From Chelativorans sp. J32 (GTDB taxonomy: Bacteria; Pseudomonadota; Alphaproteobacteria; Rhizobiales; Rhizobiaceae), in assembly GCF_000518985.1 (NCBI RefSeq), contig NZ_JAEQ01000001.1, forward strand, positions 558,001 to 622,000: 64,000 bases of DNA. The letters run 5' to 3'. The position numbers and the translations under genes are program-made. Under the pieces are notes generated by a model. It was not told where the DNA came from, made no database searches, and saw only the letters and a list, made by a program, of their open reading frames with translations. This document shows, one piece after another, positions 52,550 to 62,031 of the stretch; the stretch's first letter is position 1, and every line of letters begins with the position of its first letter.

Positions 52550-53647
52550 ATGGCCGAGGGAGGAGCCGACAAGGAAAGCAAGACCGAAGAGGCCACGGAG
52601 AAGAAGGTCCGGGACACGGTCGAGAAGGGGCAACTGCCGTTCTCCCGCGAAGCGCCGGTGCTTGCGTCCTTTCTCGCGATCCTCGTCTTCATAATCTTTT
52701 TCGCGGAGGAACGGGCGGCTGAGCTTGCCGGCTTCCTCGCCGTCTTCATCGAAAGAGCCGATGGCTGGTCGCTGGAGACCCAGACAGATGCGATCGCGAT
52801 CTATCGGATCGTCTTCCTGGAGGTCGGCAAGGTCGCGGGCGTCGTGATGGTGCTGCTGGTCGCCGCCGGCATTTCGGCTTCGATCCTGCAGAACACACCC
52901 CGTTTCGTGCTTGACCGCATCCAGCCCAAACTCTCGCGCATTTCGCTTGCCAAGGGCTGGTCGCGACTTTTCGGCGGGCGCGGGCTGGTCGAGTTCGCCA
53001 AATCCATCGGCAAGATGCTTGTGGTCGGCGGCCTCGTCGCCTTCACGCTGCGGCATGCAGACACGCGCCTGCTTTCCGGCATGATGACGCACCCGGTCGT
53101 CTTCACCGTCACGATCCGCGATCTGGCCGTCAACATCCTCATCGCCATCGCGCTCTTCATGACCCTGGTGGCCGTCGCGGACCTGGTGTGGTCACGCTTC
53201 AGCTGGCGGCAGGACTTGCGCATGACGCGCCAGGAGGTGAAGGACGAGCAAAAGCAGACGGATGGCGACCCGCTCGTAAGGGCGCGCCTGCGTTCCGTGG
53301 CGCGGGATCGCGCGAGGCAGCGCATGATGTCTGCGGTACCTCAGGCAACGCTGGTCATCGCCAACCCTACCCACTACGCCATCGCTTTGCGCTACCAGCG
53401 TGATAAGGACGCCGCACCCGTCGTCGTTGCCAAGGGGCAGGACCTGATAGCATTGCGCATCCGGGAGATCGCGCAAGAACACGACATCCCCGTTTTCGAG
53501 GAGCCGGCGCTCGCCCGTTCCATGTACAAACAAGTTTCAGTGGATAGTCTTATCCCGCCTCAGTTCTACAAGGCGGTCGCCGAGCTTGTCCGGCGCGTCT
53601 ACATGGCGGGAGGCGGCGGGAGGACAATGATGAAGGCGACAGCATGA
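52550..53647 (+). CDS. flhB: Flagellar export switch protein FlhB
   Basis: 365 residues: a charged N-terminus (ESKTEEATEKKVRDTVEKGQ), four membrane helices (about 33-55, 90-110, 145-165, 185-210), and a cytoplasmic domain with the autocleavage site NPTH at residues 272-275 (ATLVIANPTHYAIALRY). Cleavage there changes export specificity, with FliK giving the signal. The C-terminus is EEPALARSMYKQVSVDSLIP. It overlaps the next gene by four bases. Confidence 0.96.
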   Translation: MAEGGADKESKTEEATEKKVRDTVEKGQLPFSREAPVLASFLAILVFIIFFAEERAAELAGFLAVFIERADGWSLETQTDAIAIYRIVFLEVGKVAGVVMVLLVAAGISASILQNTPRFVLDRIQPKLSRISLAKGWSRLFGGRGLVEFAKSIGKMLVVGGLVAFTLRHADTRLLSGMMTHPVVFTVTIRDLAVNILIAIALFMTLVAVADLVWSRFSWRQDLRMTRQEVKDEQKQTDGDPLVRARLRSVARDRARQRMMSAVPQATLVIANPTHYAIALRYQRDKDAAPVVVAKGQDLIALRIREIAQEHDIPVFEEPALARSMYKQVSVDSLIPPQFYKAVAELVRRVYMAGGGGRTMMKATA

Positions 53648-54078
53648 ACCGGCAGCCCCATTCATATGAGCGGGAGATCATCGTGGCGAAGGCTATCGAA
53701 GGGGTGGCAAGCGAGCTCCGGCTGATCGACCTTGCCGATTACGTGGCCTTCATTCGGCTGGAGAGCATGGCGAGCATAGCCGACATCGTCGAATCGGCCG
53801 CCGAGCTTTACTTCGTGCCCGGCACATTGCGGCTGGGGCACGGCTGTGAAGCCCATGTCGGCTGGACGGAAGCGCCGCGCATCGTGCTCGATCTGGAACT
53901 TCGCCCGACAGGGGTAACCGTGTATTTCACGCTGACCCTGAGCGCTTCCGACGCTTCGGTCGACGTCAAATACGTCGCTTTCGATGAACCTTCCGAAGAT
54001 CCGGAGGCCAATTCAGCGTTTCTGGCCAGGGCCCTTGAGGCCTCCCGGATTCGCAGGGCGGCAAGCATGAGAGCCTGA
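53644..54078 (+). CDS. Conserved flagellar-locus protein of unknown function
   Basis: 144 residues, cytoplasmic, with no signal peptide or membrane helix. The first part is helical (EREIIVAKAIEGVASELRL, LADYVAFIRLESMASIADIV). The second is beta-rich with hydrophobic strands (RIVLDLELRPTGVTVYFTL). It is translationally coupled to flhB by a four-base overlap and ends the motA unit, which suggests a role in motor assembly or its regulation. I do not recognise a family. Confidence 0.7.
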   Translation: MNRQPHSYEREIIVAKAIEGVASELRLIDLADYVAFIRLESMASIADIVESAAELYFVPGTLRLGHGCEAHVGWTEAPRIVLDLELRPTGVTVYFTLTLSASDASVDVKYVAFDEPSEDPEANSAFLARALEASRIRRAASMRA

Positions 54079-54210
54079 GCCTGTTTCGCGCCCCGGGGAG
54101 AATGGATCGCGCCAGGTTCTGCCTGGGCGGGACATGACATTGGCGCCCGTTCGCGATAGGCATATCGGCATCTAAACCCCTTGCCATTGCCGAACTCCAG
54201 GACAGCCGAC

Positions 54211-55188
54211 ATGACAGACATCGCGATGATCCAAGCCGCCCGCGATCGCATCTCCGGGCATGCTCGATACACGCCCTTTCTTGATTCGCCCTTTCTGGAC
54301 GAAATCGCAGGGCGTCGTGTGCTCGTCAAAGCCGAGTGCCTGCAGCTTACCGGCTCCTTCAAGTTCCGTGGAGCATGGTCGGCTATTTCCGCCCTTGATC
54401 AGGAGGTGCGAAAGAACGGCGTGATTGCCTTCTCCTCGGGAAATCACGCGCAGGGTGTGGCCCTTGCCGCGCGTATGCACGGCGTGCCCTGTGTCATCGT
54501 CATGCCCTCCGATGCGCCCAGACTGAAAGTGGAGAACACCCGCGCCTATGGCGCCGAGGTGGTGCTCTATGACCGCGCGAATGAGAGCCGGGAAGCAATC
54601 GGCGCCCACCTTGCTCAGGAAAGGGGGCTCACGCTGATCAAGCCTTTCGATGAACCTTTGGTCATCGCCGGGCAGGGCACGATCGGCCTCGAAATCGCGG
54701 ATCAAGCGAGGGAGGCGGGCATAGAGCGCGCCGAGGTACTTGTCCCCTGCGGTGGCGGTGGGCTTACTTCGGGCATATCGCTCGCGCTTGAGGCCTGCGC
54801 GCCGGGCTTCAAGGTGCATCCCTGCGAACCTGCAGGTTTTGACGACACCACACGCTCCCTCGCCTCGGGAAAATTTGAACGCAATGAAAAGATGGCCGGT
54901 TCGATCTGCGACGCTATCGTGACGCCGTCGCCGGGTGAAATCACCTTTCCGATCATGCGGCGGATATGCGGTGCAGGGATCGTGGTGACAGATGACGAGG
55001 CGTTGCACGCAATGGCAATTGCCTTTAGCCGGTTAAAAATCGTCATAGAGCCGGGCGGTGCGGTGGCTCTCGCGGCAGCTCTCTTCCATGGCAGCGAGAT
55101 CGACGGGGACACCGCAATTGTGGTCGCCTCAGGCGGCAATGTGGATGCCGCACTGTTTCGGCAGGCGCTGGAGCGGTTCGGCGGCTAG
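54211..55188 (+). CDS. Threonine/serine dehydratase-like PLP enzyme
   Basis: 325 residues, fold-type II. The PLP lysine is in LTGSFKFRGAWSA (about residue 52). SSGNHAQGVALAARMHGVPC and the phosphate loop CGGGGLTSG are typical of catabolic threonine dehydratase, serine racemase and hydroxyaspartate dehydratase. No regulatory ACT domain is present. The ATG at 54211 follows AGGA. The gene stands alone after the flagellar locus, and family members cannot be told apart by sequence alone. Confidence 0.85.
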   Translation: MTDIAMIQAARDRISGHARYTPFLDSPFLDEIAGRRVLVKAECLQLTGSFKFRGAWSAISALDQEVRKNGVIAFSSGNHAQGVALAARMHGVPCVIVMPSDAPRLKVENTRAYGAEVVLYDRANESREAIGAHLAQERGLTLIKPFDEPLVIAGQGTIGLEIADQAREAGIERAEVLVPCGGGGLTSGISLALEACAPGFKVHPCEPAGFDDTTRSLASGKFERNEKMAGSICDAIVTPSPGEITFPIMRRICGAGIVVTDDEALHAMAIAFSRLKIVIEPGGAVALAAALFHGSEIDGDTAIVVASGGNVDAALFRQALERFGG

Positions 55189-55234
55189 CGCGGCCTGAGG
55201 ATCCGGCGCGGGCTTCGGAGCGCACCCTAAAAGG

Positions 55235-56653
55235 TTACTGGAAATCGTAGACGCTGAATCCGGTCACCATTTCGTCCAGCCCAAGAGGGCGGGTGAGGGG
55301 CGGTTCTGCCCTTGCAAGGCATCCCTGCCGCTCACAGAGCCGACAGGCAGGACCAATGGGTGTGACGAGATTAGCTGGCAGGGCATCGCCGTAGATGACC
55401 CGGTCCTTGTACGTTATTTCGCAACCGAGCAGCAGCGCCGTGCGACGCGGCCGCTCGCTGAATGCAGCCTGAGGGCCGTCCACCGTGCGGGCGATCGTGA
55501 GGTAGGCTTCCCCATTAGGCATCGCCACTGCGTCGGCGAGGATCTGTCCCGGCTGGGCGAAGGCGGCATGGATGGTAAGCTTGGGACAACCGCCGCCGAA
55601 ACGATTGGCTGGAAAGCCCTGCGCGCCGGCACGCCTCAGCCGGTTGCCTGCAGCATCCACCTCGAGCAGAAAAAACGGGATGCCTGCCGTGCCTTCCCGC
55701 CCGAGCGTCGTCAGACGGTTTGCCGCCTGCTCGAACGAGACCTGGAACCTCGCGGAAAGGACTGAAATATCGTATCGCGACCGCTCGGCTGCCGCGAGGA
55801 ACGGCTCGTAAGGCATCATGAGCGCATGGGCGGCGTAGCGTCCGAGCTCAAAGCGGGCGAGCCGCTTCGCCTCGTCCGAATGCAGTCTGAGCGCCTCGAT
55901 CTCAATGGCAATGGCAGCCCGCATGCGGATGAGCGCGGCCTCGATCGCGATCTCGCGCAGCTGGTCGGCCGGTGAAAGCCGTTCGGAGATGAAGAGCCGC
56001 TGCGAATGGCGGTCGTAACGCCGCCGCCAGTTCGGCATGGTTGCGGCGGGGAGCACGCGCACGCTAATGCCATGCTCCCGCGCGAACCATGCCTTGAGCG
56101 CGCCGGGCAAATCGCCCCCGGAATCCAATACGCGGTGAAAAGCCTCAGCCTCCTCCTCCAGTGCAGGGAAGTGGTTGGGGCGTCGCTCGAGAACATCGCG
56201 GACTTCGTCCACCGGCAGCCTTGTGGCGGAAACGGCAGCTGTGTGGCCTTCCTCCGAGAGCATTCCGGAGAGGTCGGACAGGCGCGTCGCCTGCTCGCGA
56301 TAGGCGCGATAAAGCTTGATCAGGGCCGCAGCGGCATTGGGCGCGGCGTCGGCAAGGTCGAGCAACTCGCTCTCGCCGGGAAGCTCGCCCACAAGCAGCG
56401 GATCGGAAAAGACTTCCCTGAGAGCGCCAAGCGAGGCGCCGGACTCCGCCTGCAATTCCTCAGGCTCCACCCTGTAGACCGAGACCAGCTTGAGGATCAA
56501 CTGCGCGGTCAAGGGCCTCTGATTCCGCTCGATGAGGTTGAGATAGGAGGGCGAAATGCCCAACCCCTCGGCCATTGCAGTCTGCGTCAGGCCCTTGGCG
56601 TGACGGATACGCCTGACGCGGGCGCCCGCGAAAATCTTCTGCGCATTCAGCAA
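55235..56653 (-). CDS. ScfR/RamB-type XRE regulator of acetate or fatty-acid metabolism
   Basis: 472 residues. The N-terminal HTH_3 domain (about 8-65) contains GLTQTAMAEGLGISPSYLNL then IERNQRPLTAQL. A peptidase-like middle domain follows (FHRVLDSGGDLPGALKAWF; QLREIAIEAALIRM). The C-terminal DUF2083 region ends in a Cys cluster (GPACRLCERQGCLARAEP). Relatives (RamB, ScfR, PrpC regulators) control glyoxylate-cycle or propionate genes. The gene is divergent from aceA. The start is TTG with AAGGA upstream, and the upstream TTTACA repeats reach into its leader, which suggests autoregulation. Confidence 0.86.
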   Translation of the reverse strand: MLNAQKIFAGARVRRIRHAKGLTQTAMAEGLGISPSYLNLIERNQRPLTAQLILKLVSVYRVEPEELQAESGASLGALREVFSDPLLVGELPGESELLDLADAAPNAAAALIKLYRAYREQATRLSDLSGMLSEEGHTAAVSATRLPVDEVRDVLERRPNHFPALEEEAEAFHRVLDSGGDLPGALKAWFAREHGISVRVLPAATMPNWRRRYDRHSQRLFISERLSPADQLREIAIEAALIRMRAAIAIEIEALRLHSDEAKRLARFELGRYAAHALMMPYEPFLAAAERSRYDISVLSARFQVSFEQAANRLTTLGREGTAGIPFFLLEVDAAGNRLRRAGAQGFPANRFGGGCPKLTIHAAFAQPGQILADAVAMPNGEAYLTIARTVDGPQAAFSERPRRTALLLGCEITYKDRVIYGDALPANLVTPIGPACRLCERQGCLARAEPPLTRPLGLDEMVTGFSVYDFQ

Positions 56654-56663
56654 TCGGTGTTCC

Positions 56664-56724
56664 TTTACATCCCTTTACAAGCGCTGTTGAGCTTTCGGCG
56701 CCTTTACAGGATTTACAAATTTAC
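56664..56724. promoter_or_regulatory. TTTAC(A) repeat array between the regulator and aceA
   Basis: Five direct copies start at 56664, 56674, 56703, 56712 and 56720 (four TTTACA and one TTTACG). Spacing within the pairs is 8-10 bases, near one helical turn. They begin 10 bases upstream of the regulator's start codon and lie about 165 bases upstream of aceA. A TCGGGTG/CACCCGA inverted repeat follows at 56729-56761. Binding by the divergent ScfR/RamB-type protein is inferred. Confidence 0.55.
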
Positions 56725-56888
56725 GGCCTCGGGTGTGACAAGATCAGACATCATCACCCGAAATGCCTTCTTTTATCCCGCCATCTGCGTGCCTTTTCAA
56801 GGTGCCCGTCGTAAATCCTGTCACAACGATCAGGGCAGAACTGCCTGGGTCCATCCTTAACGCGAACCCACGATTTGGCGGAGACACT

Positions 56889-58178
56889 ATGACAGACTTT
56901 TACAGCCTTGTCCCATCAGCTCCCAAGGGCCGCTTCGACGGCATTGAGCGGACCTATTCGGCAGAAGATGTGCGCCGGCTGCGTGGCTCGGTGGCCATCC
57001 GCCATACTCTTGCGGAGGAGGGCGCCAACCGGCTCTGGCAGCTCCTGCATCAAGACGATTTCGTGAATGCACTGGGTGCGCTTTCGGGCAACCAGGCGAT
57101 GCAGATGGTGCGGGCCGGCTTGAAGGCAATCTATCTCTCGGGCTGGCAGGTGGCCGCCGACGCCAATACTGCCTCGGCCATGTATCCCGACCAGTCCCTT
57201 TATCCGGCCAATGCCGGGCCGGAGCTGGCACGGCGGATCAACCGCACCCTGCAGCGCGCCGACCAGATCGAGGTCTCGGAGGGGAAGGGGCTTTCGGTCG
57301 AAACCTGGTTTGCGCCCATCGTGGCCGATGCCGAAGCGGGGTTCGGTGGCCCGCTCAACGCTTTCGAGATCATGAAGGCCTATATCGAGGCGGGTGCTGC
57401 CGGCGTCCATTTCGAGGACCAGCTCGCTTCGGAGAAGAAGTGTGGCCATCTCGGCGGCAAGGTGCTGATCCCCACGGCGGCCCATATCCGCAACCTCACC
57501 GCCGCGCGTCTTGCCGCAGATGTGATAGGTGTGCCCTCGCTCGTCATCTGCCGCACGGATGCGGAGGCGGCGAAGCTGCTTACCTCAGATATCGATGAGC
57601 GCGATCAGCCTTTCGTCGATTACGAGGCTGGCCGCACGGTGGAGGGCTTCTACCGGGTAAAGAACGGGCTGGAGCCCTGCATCGCCCGTGCCATTGCTTA
57701 CGCGCCCTACAGCGACCTCATCTGGTGCGAGACTTCGAAACCCGATCTGGAGCAGGCGCGGAAATTCGCCGAAGGCGTACACAAGCATCATCCGGGCAAG
57801 ATGCTGGCCTACAACTGCTCGCCCTCCTTCAATTGGAAGAAGAACCTGGACGACGGCACCATCGCCAAGTTCCAGCGTGAACTGGGTGCCATGGGTTACA
57901 AGTTCCAGTTCATCACGCTCGCGGGCTTCCATCAGCTCAACTACGGCATGTTCGAGCTGGCGAGCGGGTATCGGGAGCGTCAGATGGCAGCTTATGCGGA
58001 GCTGCAGGAGGCGGAATTCGCCGCGGAATCGCGCGGCTACACGGCCACCAAGCACCAGCGCGAGGTAGGCACGGGATATTTCGATGCCGTTTCCCTGGCG
58101 ATCACTGGAGGTCAGTCCTCCACCACCGCCATGGGTGAATCGACCGAACATGACCAATTCGTTCAGGCGGCCGAGTGA
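56889..58178 (+). CDS. aceA: Isocitrate lyase AceA
   Basis: 429 residues. The signature [11 protein letters not shown] contains the catalytic Cys185. [16 protein letters not shown] and [11 protein letters not shown] are the other active-site blocks. It splits isocitrate to succinate and glyoxylate, allowing growth on acetate or other two-carbon sources. The ATG at 56889 starts the conserved [20 protein letters not shown]; the frame is open 42 codons upstream but that part is not conserved-looking. Malate synthase is not in the window. Confidence 0.96.
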   Translation: MTDFYSLVPSAPKGRFDGIERTYSAEDVRRLRGSVAIRHTLAEEGANRLWQLLHQDDFVNALGALSGNQAMQMVRAGLKAIYLSGWQVAADANTASAMYPDQSLYPANAGPELARRINRTLQRADQIEVSEGKGLSVETWFAPIVADAEAGFGGPLNAFEIMKAYIEAGAAGVHFEDQLASEKKCGHLGGKVLIPTAAHIRNLTAARLAADVIGVPSLVICRTDAEAAKLLTSDIDERDQPFVDYEAGRTVEGFYRVKNGLEPCIARAIAYAPYSDLIWCETSKPDLEQARKFAEGVHKHHPGKMLAYNCSPSFNWKKNLDDGTIAKFQRELGAMGYKFQFITLAGFHQLNYGMFELASGYRERQMAAYAELQEAEFAAESRGYTATKHQREVGTGYFDAVSLAITGGQSSTTAMGESTEHDQFVQAAE

Positions 58179-58201
58179 AGGCTGCCGGGAAGGAGCAAAG
58201 C

Positions 58202-58441
58202 ATGAAGATCTCAGTCAAAGAACGTATCGAGGCGCAGACGACCGAGATGGGCGATATGCAACAGGTGGCTATGCGCCGGGTCGCAAATGATCTGCACCGG
58301 CTCAATCAGGCCGTCGTCGAGGCGGTCCAGGCCGGCCTGTCGGTGGAGCTGATCCGCACGGCTCGCCACCATGGCGGTGACGGCAATTGGGGCGATCTCC
58401 TGATGCCCATCATCGTGAGGAATGCGGGATCGAGCGAATAA
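58202..58441 (+). CDS. Small conserved protein downstream of aceA
   Basis: 79 residues, soluble and mostly helical, with RVANDLHRLNQAVVEAVQAG then a Gly/Asp-rich stretch (HHGGDGNWGDLLMP). It starts 23 bases after aceA with AAGGAG before the ATG, and codon use is like that of its neighbours, so it is very probably expressed with aceA. I cannot name its family or function. Confidence 0.7.
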   Translation: MKISVKERIEAQTTEMGDMQQVAMRRVANDLHRLNQAVVEAVQAGLSVELIRTARHHGGDGNWGDLLMPIIVRNAGSSE

Positions 58442-58465
58442 CCCCAGCCAGTCCACGAACCTGGC

Positions 58466-58503
58466 GCTTTCCGACCTCGTTCACTTGCGCGGGGTCGGAA
58501 AGC
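58466..58503. terminator. Bidirectional hairpin between convergent genes
   Basis: An 11-bp perfect stem (GCTTTCCGACC / GGTCGGAAAGC) around a 16-base loop, in the 63-base gap between the small aceA-linked gene and the end of the aldehyde dehydrogenase gene. There is no long T-run. Position and stem support shared termination. Confidence 0.65.
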
Positions 58504-58504
58504 T

Positions 58505-60904
58505 TCATTCGCCGTAGGGCACCCAGATGTTTTTCACCTGGGTTGCCCGACGGAGGAACTCTCGGCCCTTGGCCTGCCTGTCATCCAGCCAGTCACGCCC
58601 CTTGCCGCCGCTGACCCAGGTGGCCTTGAGATTGCCGCAGGAGGCGCGCTCCACCATAGCGCTGCCATCCTTGCCGCCGAAATACCACATGGCCGCCACC
58701 TCGTCGTGTTCCGCAAGCGTTTTGGCGAGCACATCCTTCTCCCCGGTGACGATGTTCACCACGCCACCCGGAACGTCTGAGGTGTCGAAAACCTGGTAGA
58801 GATTGGTGGCGATCAGCGGATGCCGCGTCGACGGCACCGCAATCACGCGGTTGCCCATGGCGATCGCCGGCAGCACCAGGGAAATGAAGGCGGCGAGCGG
58901 CGCTTCTTCCGGCGCAACCACGCCCACCACGCCCCAGGGTTCGTTCATTGCGAGCGTGACGTGGCGCGATTTCGTGGCATGTACCGCGCCGTCATATTTG
59001 TCCGCCTGGGCGGCGTAATAGAAGATGCGGCGCAGAGCGATGTCGAACTCGGCAGCTGAAGCTTTGGCGTTCTGGCCTGTGCTTTCGGAGAGGAGTTCGA
59101 TGAATTCTTCGCGCCGCGCATCGAGGTTCTCGCCCACATAATAGAGCACCTGCGCACGGTTGTGTGCGGTTACCACGCCCCAGCTTCCAGCCTTCGCTGC
59201 TGCCTCGACCGCGTTGCGGATGTCCTTGCGGTTGCCCAGCGGTGCCTGGCCGATGACGGCGCCGCCTTTGCCCAGCACGTCATAAGAATAGCCGCCGTCC
59301 GGCCGCGCCTGCTTGCCGCCGATATACATTTTCGCCGTGCGGTCGATGCGGCTGAGACCCGCGAAGCGGCGTTCTTCCTCCGCCGCGCCGCCCGGTTTGA
59401 AGGGAGCCAATTCCTCGGCCGGCTTCAGCGCCTTCTCGACATCGCTGACGAGGTATTCGTAAAGGCCTTCGCGCGCGCCTTCGCGACCGAAACCGCTTTC
59501 GCGATAGCCGCCAAAGCCAGCGCCCGCGTCGAGCATGTTGGTGCAGTTCACCCACACCACGCCGGCCTTCACCTTGGCGGCCGTGTCCAGCGCGAGATTG
59601 ATGTTTTCCGACCAGATGGAGGCTGCGAGCCCGTACCGCGTGTTGTTCGCGAGCGCTACCGCCTCGGCCGGCGTGCGGAAGGTCATGGCGATGGCCACCG
59701 GCCCGAAAATCTCAACATTGCAGACGGTTGCTGCCGGGTCCACATCGGTGAAGAAGGTCGGGGGAAAGTAGAAGCCTTTTTCCGGAAGATCTCCCGAAGC
59801 GCGCCACAGCGTGCCGCCTTCCTCCTCACCTTTTCTCACGAGTGAAATGATGCGCTTCAACTGCTCCGCCGAGACGATCGCACCCACGTCGATGCCCTTA
59901 TCGAGCGGGCAGCCCACGCGCAGCGTCTCCATGCGCCGACGCAGCTTACCGTAGAAGCGCTCCGCAACGCCCTCCTGCACGATGATGCGCGAGCCGGCAC
60001 AGCAGACCTGGCCCTGGTTGAACCAGATGGCGTCGACCACGCCTTCCACCGCGCCGTCCAAGTCCGCATCCTCGAAGACGATGAAGGGCGACTTGCCGCC
60101 GAGTTCGAGCGAAAGCCTCTTGCCCGAGCCTGCAAGCTGCTTGCGGATGATGCGGCCCACTTCCGTCGAGCCGGTGAAGGCGACCTTGTCGATGTCTTCG
60201 TGTTCGCAGATCGCGGCACCCGTGCGCCCATCGCCATGGACGATGTTGACCACCCCCGCGGGAAGGCCGACCTCCAGGCAGACTTCGGCAAAGGCCGCGG
60301 CGGTGAGGGGCGTCAGCTCGGCCGGCTTCAGCACCACGGTGTTGCCAGCGGCGAGCGCCGGGGCGATCTTCCAGGCGAGCATCAGCAGCGGGAAATTCCA
60401 TGGGATGATCTGTCCGCACACGCCTACGGGTGAAAAGCCTTCGAACTCGCTCTCCACCATCTCCGCCCAGCCGGCATGGTGATAGAAATGGCGGGCCACA
60501 AGCGGGATGTCGATGTCGCGCGTCTCGCGGATCGGCTTGCCGTTGTCCATGCTCTCGAGCACCGAGAAGAAGCGCTCCCGCTTCTGGATATGCCGTGCAA
60601 TCGCGTAAAGGTAGCGCGCCCGCTCATGCCCGGAGAGAGCTGCCCATTTGGGATAAGCCTCGCGCGCGGCCTTCACCGCAGCATCTACATCCGCGGCGGT
60701 CCCCTGAGCCACGCGCGCAAGCTCCGCCTCGGTTGCCGGGTTGATGGTGGCGAAGCTTTCCTCACTCCTGGGGGAAGTGAATTTTCCGCCGATGAAATGG
60801 CCGATCCCGCCCGCGCGTGCCTTCAGCCAGGCGACCACGTCCTCGTTGGCCTCTGGCGCGGCCCCGTATTTCATGCTGCGCATGATATCCCTGATCTGTT
60901 CCAT
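58505..60904 (-). CDS. ALDH16-type double-domain aldehyde dehydrogenase
   Basis: 799 residues with two aldehyde dehydrogenase domains. Domain 1 (about 35-500) is complete: the general base is in LELGGKSPFIVFEDADLDG, the nucleophile is in FNQGQVCCAGSRI, and GSTEVGR is present. Domain 2 (about 530-799) starts like an ALDH (VAPEEAPLAAFISLVLPAI) but lacks the catalytic Cys block and ends QVKNIWVPYGE. This is the arrangement of family 16. It is encoded 11 bases after deoC, so acetaldehyde from deoxyribose-phosphate cleavage is a plausible substrate. Confidence 0.88.
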   Translation of the reverse strand: MEQIRDIMRSMKYGAAPEANEDVVAWLKARAGGIGHFIGGKFTSPRSEESFATINPATEAELARVAQGTAADVDAAVKAAREAYPKWAALSGHERARYLYAIARHIQKRERFFSVLESMDNGKPIRETRDIDIPLVARHFYHHAGWAEMVESEFEGFSPVGVCGQIIPWNFPLLMLAWKIAPALAAGNTVVLKPAELTPLTAAAFAEVCLEVGLPAGVVNIVHGDGRTGAAICEHEDIDKVAFTGSTEVGRIIRKQLAGSGKRLSLELGGKSPFIVFEDADLDGAVEGVVDAIWFNQGQVCCAGSRIIVQEGVAERFYGKLRRRMETLRVGCPLDKGIDVGAIVSAEQLKRIISLVRKGEEEGGTLWRASGDLPEKGFYFPPTFFTDVDPAATVCNVEIFGPVAIAMTFRTPAEAVALANNTRYGLAASIWSENINLALDTAAKVKAGVVWVNCTNMLDAGAGFGGYRESGFGREGAREGLYEYLVSDVEKALKPAEELAPFKPGGAAEEERRFAGLSRIDRTAKMYIGGKQARPDGGYSYDVLGKGGAVIGQAPLGNRKDIRNAVEAAAKAGSWGVVTAHNRAQVLYYVGENLDARREEFIELLSESTGQNAKASAAEFDIALRRIFYYAAQADKYDGAVHATKSRHVTLAMNEPWGVVGVVAPEEAPLAAFISLVLPAIAMGNRVIAVPSTRHPLIATNLYQVFDTSDVPGGVVNIVTGEKDVLAKTLAEHDEVAAMWYFGGKDGSAMVERASCGNLKATWVSGGKGRDWLDDRQAKGREFLRRATQVKNIWVPYGE

Positions 60905-60915
60905 GGATTTCTTCC

Positions 60916-61920
60916 TCAGGCGAGGGGATGCCGGTAGGACGCGGAGTAGCGCCCGGTGGCGAAATGTTCGAGCTGTCTTTCGATATCGCCGAGCATGGAG
61001 CTCGCGCCCAGCCGAAAACGGTCCGGCATGGTCCAGGCAGTGCCCAACTCCTCCTTCATGAGGATAAGCCAGGCTAGCGCATCCTTGGCGGTACGCATGC
61101 CGCCGGCGGGTTTGAAGCCTACGCTCTCACCGGAGAATTCCTGATAGTCGCGGATGGCGCGCACCATGGTGAGGCCCACCGGCAGGATGGCGTTCACCTC
61201 CTCCTTGCCGGTGGAAGTCTTGATGAAATCGGCGCCCGCCTGCATGGCCACCATCGAGGCGCGGTAGACGTTTCTGAGCGTGGCGAGGTCGCCCGTGGCG
61301 AGAATAGCCTTCAAATGCGCGTGCCCGCAGGCCTCGCGCATAGCGCGCACCTCGTCATAGAGCGCCTGCCAGTTCTGCGTCAGGACATGCTCGCGGGTGA
61401 TCACGATGTCGATTTCGCCCGCACCTTCCTCCACCGCATAACGGATCTCGGCGAGCCGCTGCGGGAGGGGCGTGAGACCCGCCGGGAAGCCGGTGGCGAC
61501 GGAGGCCACCGGGATGCCTGAACCTTGCAGCGCCTTCACCGCATGGGGCACCATGGTGGGGTAGACGCAGACAGCACCCACTGTGATCCGCTCCTCAGCG
61601 AGGCCGAGGGCCGTCTGCAATTCGTCAGAAAGCGGCTTCTTCGCCTTGGCGCAGAGCCGGCGCACACGGCCTGCAGTATCGTCGCCTGAAAGCGTTGTGA
61701 GGTCCATGCAGGTGATGGCCCGCACCAGCCAGGCCGCCTGCCACTCCTTTTTCACCGTGCGGCGCGTGGTCAGCGTCGCCGCACGCCTCTCTGCAGCGGA
61801 AAGGTTTACTGCCACATCCTCGAACCACTCGGGGGTGAGCGCAGTGCCTTTGTTCCGGGCTTCATGCTCCTCGGGCGCGGGCACGGCTTTGATGGTCGGG
61901 TGCTTTTCCGGCAGGATCAT
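60916..61920 (-). CDS. deoC: Deoxyribose-phosphate aldolase DeoC
   Basis: 334 residues, a long-form DeoC with about 90 extra N-terminal residues. The Schiff-base lysine is in ADFIKTSTGKEEVNA, and the second active-site Lys is in ESVGFKPAGGMRT. It cleaves deoxyribose 5-phosphate to glyceraldehyde 3-phosphate and acetaldehyde. The ATG at 61920 is preferred because GGAGG lies 8 bases upstream; an ATG at 61941 lacks one. It is in an operon with the ALDH16 gene. Confidence 0.93.
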   Translation of the reverse strand: MILPEKHPTIKAVPAPEEHEARNKGTALTPEWFEDVAVNLSAAERRAATLTTRRTVKKEWQAAWLVRAITCMDLTTLSGDDTAGRVRRLCAKAKKPLSDELQTALGLAEERITVGAVCVYPTMVPHAVKALQGSGIPVASVATGFPAGLTPLPQRLAEIRYAVEEGAGEIDIVITREHVLTQNWQALYDEVRAMREACGHAHLKAILATGDLATLRNVYRASMVAMQAGADFIKTSTGKEEVNAILPVGLTMVRAIRDYQEFSGESVGFKPAGGMRTAKDALAWLILMKEELGTAWTMPDRFRLGASSMLGDIERQLEHFATGRYSASYRHPLA

Positions 61921-62031
61921 GCTCGATCCCTCCAATGTCATGCGTTGAGCGGACGGTCGACGCGATGATAAGGCCGGCCATCCCCTTTGGATAGACAATC
62001 TGAGCAAGGTGGAGAGGCATTGAACTGGAGC

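Noticed and set aside
58505-60904. A frameshift or fusion artefact producing the 799-residue aldehyde dehydrogenase
   Set aside because: A full first domain plus a second domain lacking the catalytic Cys is the normal build of family 16, and the frame is continuous.
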